Assembly: GCF_902459465.1 (NCBI RefSeq)
Contig: NC_047072.1
Coordinates: forward strand, 15,853,776-15,917,775
Source of the DNA: Asterias rubens
Lineage: Eukaryota; Echinodermata; Asteroidea; Forcipulatida; Asteriidae
DNA length: 64,000 nucleotides
Direction of reading: 5' to 3'
Shown here: positions 11,322 through 21,900 of the stretch, one piece after another
How the letters are laid out: the number at the start of each line of letters is the position of its first letter
Position numbering within the stretch: the stretch's first letter is position 1
Position numbers and translations under genes: made by a program
The notes under the pieces: generated by a model
The model's input: only the letters and a program-made list of their open reading frames with translations
Told to the model about the DNA's origin: nothing
The model's database searches: none

Positions 11322-14300
11322 ATGGCGGAACGCATTGGTGCAGTTTCTCAGGTTGTTGTTGAAAACGACGAAGATGTTGATGATTTAGAACAAGGTGAAC
11401 CTGAAGATGAGTCGGTGATTCTCCAGTGCAAGAACTGCAACACAATAGTCGGAGACTCCATGTCATGGGTGTATGCAAACGATGATTTAAAGACTGTAAC
11501 TTTGCACAGTGAGTATTGCCATTTTTTGATCTCTCGACAATGAACTTGATGTATTGTTGGTCAGTGATCTCAGTGTAGTGAGTATAGATGAGGGACGACA
11601 CGTGTATTTATGTTTTTACCTTAAAAAATTGAGGAAGCAGAGCTTTACTGACATATTCCTTGTAATTAAGTTGTAACTTGTAGTCGGAATTTCAAGAAGG
11701 TGGGGGTCGGGGGGGGGGGGGGGGGGTTGACAATTGTACTTTGTAGAGATTTCTCCTTTTTTTATGGATTAATTTGTAAAATTAAAATTGAAATTTGACG
11801 TCTCCCATAGCCACGTCCTGAACTGACTTGCTTGTAAGCACTTCCTTGCATTGATCACTAGGCCCCTCTAGTGGCGAGTAGACTTGATTTCAAGTCTGAG
11901 AACACTGCGGTTATTTCTCTGCAATTCCCCGCAGATTTTTGATAGAGTATCACACAGTGACACACTCTAACTCGCAATCGTAGGCTAATGCCGGAGGTTT
12001 ATGCACAAGAGGGCGCTGTTTCAGCTGATGTATCATAATGCTTATTGCAGCAATGTACTCAAAGCCATGCGCACATGACTCCATGAGCTCATACCATCAA
12101 TTGGAACATGATGATCACATTGCCAGTGCAGAACTTCGACCTATTTTCGGAATGAATTTCATCCATGGATACATTTGTTAAATGTGGACACGTTGAAAGT
12201 AAGTGTAGTGAGAAACACTAAGAATATATGAACGGAATTTCAACATCTCAAATCAGGTAAAAATAAAGAAGAAGCTTTTATTTATACCCAGGACATCAGT
12301 GCAGTGACACTGACTGAGTGATGTCCTACCAGGGCTAGGTGTCAGACCACACCCTCCGCACCTTCCAGTTTTTCATTCATTCATTATGAATTCAAATTAA
12401 TATCTTATATTATATCATTATGGAATATTAAGTTCTGACAAATTCACTTTTTGTAAATTTAGGTATCAAACAAGAAGTCTTTTATAATAATAAAAACTTT
12501 TTAAAATAACAGCCCTACTTACTACATTGTACATGTAAGTGCTTCTTGAACAAGTTGAAAGGTTTATCCTCATTCTTTTTTTAATTTAATTATTGTATGT
12601 TTTTCTCCATTGAGCTGTGTACATATTGATGTTGATATTTATGAAGCAGGGGTCGATTTCACAAAGAGTTAGGACTCGTCTTATCTCGAGTTAGGACGAG
12701 TAACTTGTTCTAACTTAGGATTAATCTTAAGGTCTGCATGCTACAGTGCATGGGTTGGGAATCGTCCTAAGTCCTAAGATAAGTCTGAGTTATGAAGAGT
12801 TTTGTGAAATCAACGGCTGGTGTGTTACACTGTTATAATTGCAGGTACAACTAATGCAGTTACAATGGGAAAGAAACTAATGACATCAACTACAGGAGGA
12901 ATAGACCTTGGAAGGTGAGCTAATTAATCCTCTATCAGATAATTCCCTATAGTCTTTTAATCTCTGTTTGGAATGTCCCACTCTGTATAAAATATTGTTA
13001 CATCATCTCATCCAAACTTTTACCAGTCTGCATACTTGTGTTATTTTATTTATTTATTTACTTATTTTAAATCTTCGGACATAATTCTTTATTAGCAGGG
13101 GCCGTCCAGGGTAAGGCAAACGTTTTAAAAACTGTCATCAAAGCGAGGTGTCCTCCCAGACCCCTCCAACAAAAAACATTAATGTTACAAAAATACAGAA
13201 AATAAAAGCATGATTTTTACTTGCACAAAATACTGTGTGTACTATTTATGGTTGATTTTCATTCTGGATCTCTGTTGATTTGATTGCATTTTATTCTGTA
13301 ATGTTTCCTCCTTGACTCTGATTGCTTTTTTCTGTATTATTTAGTTTGCTGTTCAGTTTCTTTCAGAATGTTTAATTGCTTTTTATTCTGTAGTACCTCG
13401 TCATTCTGTCTGCTATAATTGAGGTTTTTTTTCATTCTGTAGTGCCTTTGTACATTTTGATTGATTTTCATTCTGTAGGACCTGTCTACATTTTGATTGC
13501 TTTTCATTCTGTGGCATCTGTGCACACTTTGATTGCTTTTTATTTTGTAGTACCTCAGCCTGTGAACACTTGCTTTCCCTTCTGTAGCTGCTATAAATAA
13601 CCTTTGCTTGGTTGTTATTTTGTAATAGATGTGCATTTTGATTTCTTTCTTATTCTGTAGTATCTGGGTAGACTTTGATTGCTTTTCATTTTGTAGTACC
13701 TGTGTACACTTTGATTGCTTTTTATTTTGTAGTACCTGAGTGCACTTGCTTTCCATTCCGTAGCTGCTATGTTTTTATTCTGTAATACCTGTGTACATTT
13801 TGATTGCTTTTTATTCTGTAGTACCTGGGTACACTTTGATTGCTTTTTATTCTGTAGTACCTGAATACACTTGCTTTTTATTCTGTAGCTGCTATAACTA
13901 ACCTTTGATTGGTTTTTATTCTGTGTGTAGTACCTGTGTACATTTTGATTGCTTTTTATTCTGTAGTACCTGAATACACTTGCTTTTTATTCTGTAGCTG
14001 CTATAACTAACCTTTGATTGGTTTTTATTCTGTGTGTAGTACCTGTGTACATTTTGATTGCTTTTTATTCTGTAGTACCTGGGGACACTTTGATTGCTTT
14101 TTATTCTGTAGTACCTGAATACACTTGCCTTTCATTCTGTAGCTGCTATAACTAACCTTTGATTGGTTTTTAACATGTGTGTAATACCTGTGTATATTTT
14201 GATTGCTTTTGTAGTACTTGTGTACACTTTGATTGAATTTCATGTTGTGGTAACCACATGTACATTGCTTTTACCTATGTACACCTTAATGCTGTTCATG

Positions 14301-16304
14301 CTGTACATGTAGTACCTGTGTACACTTTAGTTGGGTTTCATTTTGTTAACACATTGATGTTTGTGTTAGTACTTAAAACTTTGGTTGCTTTTCATTCTAT
14401 AGTACCTACAGTTTTCATTGTGTTATACCTATAGATGTACTTTTTATTCTGTAGTACCTATGTCCATCTAGTCTGCAAACACTGCAATGAGGTAGTTGGG
14501 AAAGTTTACAAGACAACATCTAGACAGCTGGATAATTTACGTGATCTCTTCACATTCTCTGCACATCAGATAACAAGGTCAGACTAAACCATTCTTATTA
14601 TTCATCACTTCATATACATCGTGTAACTCCAGTTAAAAGTGTAATAAAGTAAACTAAAAATCTATTTCTTAGTTGTCCGTTTCCTTATCTTTAAAATCAA
14701 CTACATGTAAAACACTATTCATTAAAAGAACCAGTATGTTACAGACTAGCCTCCATTTGAGTCATACAGAAACATGTATTGGTATTCAAGATGGTGGTAT
14801 AATGAAATGGTGCCATTGTTTATGTTTTCAGTTATCAAGTTGGATCTAACGAGCAAACAGCTGATGTTGATCTTCAAAACCAGCGGAATCTACTGTCGCC
14901 AGAGTCCATCAAGGAAGAAATCTTAAAGGTAGTTTTGTTTTCTGGGTGTGTGATTTACCTTTAAATCTATCAACTATGTATAAACTCTGACGTTTTTTTA
15001 TCGCAATGTGATGTTTGTTACAATTTGCATTACTATTGCAGTTATTGTTATTAAAACAAATTTTGACTTCTGCCTTTAATCTTTATGTTTTTCAGGAAAA
15101 ACCTTCTGAATTTCTTCTTCCAAATATAATAACATTTATGCCTCATCCTTTTTGTATGAATTGTTTTGCTGCATTTATCATACCCATTATATCTGTGTAT
15201 TTGTAGATCTGATACTTTACACTCAGGCAATAGGGGGCAGTTGCCTCCTGGCCCCTGCCTTGGTGCCCCTTGAAATGTTTGTACATTTACTTTATAATAG
15301 ACGTGCCATTTACCAAAGAAACCATGCCTTGCCCTTAACAACAAACTATCATGCCTGCGAGTTGTAAAAGTTGACCATTTCCAACTTATCAACTTTGATT
15401 GGAATTACCTATTTTCTGATATATTTATGAAAACGGTCTATTTGTTGATTGTCTATGTGTAAAGTGTTGCCTACAAAATTGAATATGCATTAATTTTTAT
15501 TGAAAATAAAATTGTATCTTAATTGATTTTAAGTACATATGTATATTGTTACAAACCTTCAGTTGTTTTACATGCTGGTATTGTGAACCTCACAGTATCT
15601 TTTTAGGTGGATTGATTTGTTGATGATGATAAATATCATTTCATATGTATGTTATTCTTGCCCCTAAATTATCGAATTAAATTCATTGTTTGGCAAGCCT
15701 GTATGGATCATTGGCAAAGTGGTATTTTCTTTGCATATTTGGGCCATGTTTACTGTGTTAATTGAGCGATAAACTTACAACGCGAGTCAAAATAATATGA
15801 CATTTTAGACATAAATATTTCAAGGGATGTTTTCTACTATCATTATCATTAGACCATGTAAGTTTTATGTAAGTCTGTGATCTTCACAACTTGTTTCTAA
15901 CCAATTCTGTAACGTTCTTTTAATATGAGTTTTGTTTTGTTTATCATCAGATACAAGTAATGATATGTGCTCTGAATCAACGCATTGGTAATATTGAAAG
16001 CTCACTGGAGATAAAAGATGATGATGAGATCCCAGATGAGGAACAAATCAAAGAGACGCCCAAAAACACCCAGCAGGGAGGTAGTTATACACCCCTAAAC
16101 ACTCACTCTGATGTAATTAAAGGTACTGCAAGGGGTGATCAAACGCCTAGTCTACAAGACAAGGTGATCTCACATCATGGACAAGTTGGAACCAGTAGCC
16201 CAGTAGCTGTTCAGAATGGTAGGCAGTTTACTTCTGGCAAACGTTCAAAGGAACAAACCATGGCCTTAGGAAGTAAAGGGAATAAACGCTCACGTTACAA
16301 GTGA
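11322..16304 (+). CDS. MIS18A: Mis18 domain protein, centromere CENP-A licensing factor (Mis18-alpha type)
   Basis: Five exons with consistent phase: 11322-11508, 12845-12914, 14455-14577, 14832-14928 and 15951-16304. They total 831 nt, or 276 residues. The Mis18/Yippee-like zinc fold has two CxxC knuckles, C36-C39 (CKNC, followed by GDSMSWV) and C93-C96 (CKHC, followed by GKVYKT), then the DLFTFSAHQITSYQVGS segment typical of the family. The C-terminal exon (residues 160-276) begins with a possible helix (IQVMICALNQRIGNIESSL) and becomes polar and basic. It is longer than the short vertebrate tail. Mis18 complexes recruit the HJURP/CENP-A loading machinery to centromeres after mitosis. The alpha rather than beta (OIP5) assignment rests on the GDS-x-SWV and GxVY motifs and is less certain than the family. 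The start ATG lies in AAAAATGG. Confidence 0.93.
12648..12822. mobile_element. Short fold-back/SINE-like element (GGTCGATTTCACAAAG type) in MIS18A intron 2
   Basis: It starts GGGGTCGATTTCACAAAGAG and ends with the imperfect complement AGAGTTTTGTGAAATCAACG. The interior has repeated TTAGGAC/GTCCTAA motifs able to pair. This termini pattern is common in short interspersed elements of marine invertebrates. Confidence 0.7.
13265..14454 (+). repeat. Minisatellite of decoy 3' splice sites in MIS18A intron 2
   Basis: About 25 units of roughly 30-40 bp each carry TTTTTATTCTGTAG|TACCTG, then TGTACATTTTGATTG. The true acceptor at the right end reads CTTTTTATTCTGTAG|TACC and its exon goes on TATGTCCATCT. 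The homology therefore covers the polypyrimidine tract, the AG and about 17 bases of exon. Splicing exon 2 to a decoy would give a short reading frame ending at TGA within about 14 codons. Confidence 0.92.
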
Positions 16305-16653
16305 TGTCTGACTGCCAAACTAATCCTCTGACTTGGGATTACTTTGCTGAACTTAAGTTTAGTCACCAGTGGTTTGTGTTGTCTTATACCATTATGTTGG
16401 CTGGAGAAGTATGCCTGTAAGACAAAATGCCATGTTGACCATGGAAGAAGGGACAGTGTTTGAAAAGGGTGAAATCCCTGTCCCAAATGAACGACACTTG
16501 CCGACTGTTTTTAACCTTTTTGCAGTCCAGCATTTATAAACAAAACCTGTATATTGCACCAGGAACGTGATGGATTAGGGGTCCTGCTGGGATTGTTAAG
16601 GAGATTAACAGCTTATATTTAGAGTTAACCCTAGCCCTTGCAACAAACCCCTC

Positions 16654-16659
16654 AATAAA
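16654..16659 (+). promoter_or_regulatory. Candidate MIS18A poly(A) signal AATAAA
   Basis: The canonical hexamer AATAAA lies 350 bp past the MIS18A stop. It is the most plausible 3' end signal in the proximal flank, but usage is unknown. Confidence 0.45.
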
Positions 16660-18994
16660 CACCAAAGGCATAATGTACCTATGATTGGCCGAGAGTTGTG
16701 CGTGCCACGTATCATTGGTTCACCACAGCGGCCTGTGCTGAAATATGTACTTTATGAAATGCAGCATTTTTGTTGTCTTGGTACCCTGAATCAAAGTAGT
16801 AATAGTGAATAGTGATTCTTATCGTATTTGCAGGGACCTCCATTTGAATAACATTGGTTTGAATGACAGGGAACCATAATGGCTTTAAAAGTGACAGTCT
16901 ATGCAGTCTTCATTCCAATATCATTTATTTTCTCTTTATCTCAACAAACATACTCAATATATCAACAGCTTTGTTTGTTATTAAGTTCCTAACAAGCAGA
17001 GAAGTACATTTGATCCACAAACTCCTTCGTAAAAACTTTAAAAATAGTATAAGCTGTTGCAGAAACTAATTAATGGCCTGTTTTTGTTACCCTACTAGTA
17101 CAGTAGAGTCTTTTCTGAAGGCTAAATGACAAAAAACATAAACAGGTATATCGGTGAAACAGAAACAGTCAAATTAATGAATTCTCTAGTGAACAAGCCT
17201 CCTAAACCCATCCTTTTTGTTACCCTACTTTTTGTTCATCCCCTGCTTTCTCATGTGAACACCAGTCATGCCAGTATACATGTTGTGCTGGTTACATTGT
17301 CATTTTAGCCTTCTAGAAAGACTCTGCTAGGATTGAAACGTCAGGCAATAAACTATTTTTTGCATCATAAATAGTTGATAAAAATGATACTCATTACACA
17401 AATAAATGTCCATATGGTTTACTCCTTGTCAAGGTTTCATTACAAATTGTCACATTACTATTATTTACAACACACAGTAGGTTTGAATAAACCACTTATA
17501 ACTTCTACTCAGACTTTAAGATTTCTTTGTACTAACACAAATGACATAATTGAAGTGACAACCAGTAGTCCTAGCTCTTACCATAAAAACCCCACCCCAC
17601 TTTGAATTGCCTTTTTATTTCACTTCCGCATTCCACACAGATTTTGTTCCTTGTGGCTCAACGCTACTTGTTGTTGAATCTTCATCATCCATTTCGTTGT
17701 TCAAAAGCTTTCTTATGATAAAAACTTAAAATTCTGAGCAGAACTTCAAATGTCTTTGAAATATACAAAAAAAGTCAATTAATTAACATTTTCTTGATGG
17801 AAAAACTAGCTGAATGCAACTCCTATGCGTTTCTGGTAATCAGTGGAGCCAGTTTGTGTGAAATGGGCTTGGCTTAGAGTGGAATTACGTCACATAGAAT
17901 ACTGTGTATTAATTTTGGTTTTTACCCATACATCGATGTGTGTTCGCACTGAATACTGTGTGTTGGTAATCTCAACCCCTGTGATTTGATCTGACATTAT
18001 CTAAATTATTTTCTGAACAGAAAACTGACGGTGATAAACATATTCTAAATCTTACTTGACATATTGAAGGGTAGGGTTAATAGTTGTATAATAGTACATT
18101 GTGTAATTATGTTTCATGATTTGTATTAGAGTTCACATGTTTTTATTTTAATTTATTCTTGTTCAAGTAGATCCTAAATTATTGTTTTGAGTTTATACTT
18201 GCTTCTAATCTAACATCTTTCTCTCAAAATTACTCTCTAATATGTTCTCTTGTTTTGGATATGTTCAACACCTCCATCCCAAAATCCAGGTTTGATTATT
18301 TGTTGCTTTAAAAAAAAAAAAATTGTGGTATGGATTTATTGATTGACATGATCATCACATCTTCTGGTTGCACAATATTGGGAGTCAATGCCCCTACATG
18401 TATGTGCTACATAGTGTAGTGCAAAATCTATTCAGACAATTCAGTTTTAATTTTATCTTAAAGGAACACGTTGCCTTGGATCGGTCGATTTGGTCTTTGA
18501 AAAGCGTTCTGTAACCGTTTTTTTTATAAAATGCATATGGGTAGACAGATGTTGTAAAAGTATAATAAATGCATGTTGTAAAATGTAAAAATACGCCTTG
18601 AAATTGCGGGGTTTTCCTTTTACCTCGTCGACTAACACGGTCGGCCATTTATGGGAGTCAAATTTTTGACTTCCATAAATGGCCGACTGTGTTAGTTTGC
18701 GACGTAAAAGGAAAACCGTGCAATTTTGAGTGATACTTGTGTGGATTATTGTATTCTACTTTTAAAACATCTTTCTAACCACATGCATTTCATAACAAAC
18801 GGTTTCAAAGGCTTTTTATAGACCAACTTGTCCGATCCAAGGCAACGTGTTCCTTTAATGGCAGCTTGTTATGTTAAAATCGCTAACACGTGTACATAGG
18901 CCTGTTTTCAAACCATAGGCTCCAACTCCGAATTGGGCTCCATTTGCCCCTTAATTTGAAACACGTGAAAGCACTGGGTGAAGGGATGCTGATT
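16660..18994. other. Convergent intergenic spacer MIS18A/NT5DC1
   Basis: AT-rich sequence without family-recognisable exons, holding the family B element at 18458-18858 and a poly-A tract near 18309-18321. A 32-codon minus-strand frame at about 17625-17720 ends in a stop and looks codon-like, but it does not join in phase with NT5DC1 and is left unassigned. Confidence 0.6.
18458..18858. mobile_element. Fold-back element, family B, copy 2
   Basis: Termini are TTAAAGGAACACGTTGCC and the complement GGCAACGTGTTCCTTTAA. The central palindrome runs over GGTCGGCCATTTATGG, with a pairing CCATAAATGGCCGAC. It is about 400 bp, with no coding capacity. It lies between the NT5DC1 and MIS18A 3' ends. Confidence 0.9.
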
Positions 18995-21900
18995 TTAGGG
19001 CGCAGTGTTTTTAGGTTTACCCGGATGGTAGCCTTTTCTCCAGTCACTACTCTTAAAAGTTTCAAAGTTGTAGTCTGTTGGGAAATCTGTCAACGAAACA
19101 CACAAATAATGATGTCAGAGATGTTTATTTTCAAATGAGACACAACAAAAGCGGTTCAGTTCTATTTTGAGAATAAAAAACTTGATTGCAGGACAATTCT
19201 ATGAAGTCAATTTAAAAAGTTGAGTTAATAATAGAATATACGGTACAGAGAATCAACACACAATTTTAGGGGCGTAGAAAAAACACCTTATTTGATGTGA
19301 TTTTCATCAAGGCATTTTTAAGGGCGGAAATATATTTTTTCTATAAGAACTTCATACCATAATATACATTGTTTGAATTCTTAGGTCTAGTAAAATAAAT
19401 ATTTATGATTATGTAAACAAAGTGGATCAGTATATTGTAATTGTTGGGTCTATAACATGATTTGGTAAATGATTTCATTTGTAGGGATAAAAACGTCATA
19501 CAGACACATTGAGAAAAACTAAGCAATGATTTGAGCTCATTCGTTTTGATTCAGGCCTGATGCTTGAAACAGTTCTAGGTGAAATCCATGTCCAAGCAAT
19601 ACCAGCAACCATCATGGCGCACTGACATTGAAGCTATGTGATACACTCGAAGTAAAGTAACCTGCCATAGTTTCATGTACACTACAGAATGGCATCCATA
19701 ATGGTCCAGTGACTAGAGTAATGTTTCAGGGGTGGACTTGAGCACTACACAAGAAACAATTAGTGTTGTAGTTTTTATAATGATCCTGTACTGTAGCATA
19801 CCTGACATGTAATCTATTCTGGGTACAGCTATTGTAGCATGTTTCTTCATCAATCCAGTCCAAAATGTATTCAACACTGTAGGGTTAGCACTGTCTACAC
19901 TTGAGGGGTTACAACAAGGTTTAGTAACACTGGATGTACTATCAACACTGTCCTCTTCAGTATGTGTGCTGTTTATGGGTACATGTAGCTCATCAGTAAA
20001 GAATGAACCCCATTGGTTGGACAGAAGGAATTCTCTCTCCAACTTGGATGGACCCTGCAGGGAGAATTCTCATTAGATTGCATATCAAAAGATCATCTAG
20101 AATCAGGGTTATGGGTTCAAATCCAACCCGAGTAGGGATTCAGAAAGCACTGAGAATGCATAGTTTAGTTATCCCTAATACAATTATTCCAACTTGGACG
20201 GACCCTTCAGGGAGAATTATCATTAGGTTTCATATCAAAAGATCATCTAGAATCAGGGTTATGGGTTAAAATCCAACCCGAGTAGGGATTCAGAAAGCAC
20301 TGAGAATACATAGTTTAGTAATCCCTTATACAACTAATCCAATTGGATGGACCCTTAAGGGAGAATTATCATTAGGTTTCATATCAAAAGATCATCTAGA
20401 ATCAGGGTTATGGGTTCAAATCCAACCTGAGTATGGACTCAGAAAGCACTGAGAATACATAGTTTAGTAATCCCTTATACAACTAATCCAATTGGATGGA
20501 CCCTTAAGGGAGAATTATCATTAGGTTTCATATCAAAAGATCATCTAGAATCAGGGTTATGGGTTCAAATCCAACCTGAGTAGGGACTCAGAAAGCACTG
20601 AGAATACATAGTTTAGTTATCCCTAATACAATTATTCCAACTTGGCTGGACCCTTCAGGGAGAATTATCATCAGGTTTTATATCAAAAGATCATCTAGAA
20701 TCAGGGTTATGGGTTCAAATCCAACCTCAGTAGGGATTCAGAAAGCACTGAGAATACATAGTATCCTTACCCCTAATGCAATTGTCACATAACCTACTGC
20801 TAACTGCCAAAGGAATACATATTTTAGTGTAACTACACCGTGATTCTCACGTTCTATGGGGAAAAAACACCATAGGGTACTCCGATTGAATTCAAAACAA
20901 CCCCCCCTGCATTCTAATGCAGATGACTGAACCGTAACACAAGACAATTAATCATGCCTGATCATGAGACCATGCCAATAAGCCGCTTTGACGTATGGTG
21001 GACGTGATACGCGTGTCACACGCAGCGCGACTTATGCCACGCTCACCATGTTGATGGTCATTAGGTTTACGTGTTAACTCCCGCATCGCCTAAAATGTGC
21101 ACTGCACTGAATAACACACGTTCTATTTCTATGGTCAATACGCACAAATTTACCCAAACCTTATAGTGTTGTAGCATTGTGTCCGCCATATCTCAAAAAA
21201 GCTTATGGGAATAAGCAGGCCACCAAGGAATACATGTAAAATCCGAATCCAAGCAACACAGACAACCATCATAGTGCATGGTAATTTTGAAGCAATGCGG
21301 TGCACAGCTTTGTTAAAATGCAGGCATAGTATTTTGCAAACTACAGCATCTTGGCAGCTTTTTTTATTTGTTAACTGTACTCAGTTTCTCATGGTGCTTA
21401 TCCTTGATGCAATTATTACATCTTCATTGTTGCCTTCAAGCTCATTACAGGATTCAAACAGTAGTTCAAACTGGTGGTCTAGAGGTTCAGACATTTTCTC
21501 TTAAATGCTGGGTTCAATTCCCACCTAATATATATATAGCTTGTAGGTTTTTCCACAGAACTTAAAAAGCTTAGTGTATGTATGCTTTATTCCCTATACA
21601 ATTTTTCGCTAGACTTAAACATCATCTCATCAAATAGAAACGACATGTATCAATTCCAGGCTAATTGTTTCGCAGATATCTGAGTGCACTTGAAGTAAAA
21701 ACTGCTTATTTGAATTTTAGTCTTGCAGACCTTGTTCTACTTGATAATGCTATCATGTACTTACAAACTGCATCTTAAAATGCTAACTGAAATATAAATT
21801 GAGGGAGGGGCGTCACCCCCCTTCCTGTCTAGTCAATACATCCCTAGTAGAGAGAGTTGATATATAAAAACCATGCTTTAACCTACTGTTCTGGTATTTG

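Noticed and set aside
17625-17720. Minus-strand 3' terminal exon (codon-like frame ending in a stop)
   Set aside because: It does not join in phase with the NT5DC1 exon ending at 19802, and NT5DC1 already has a convincing last exon at 19086-18995.
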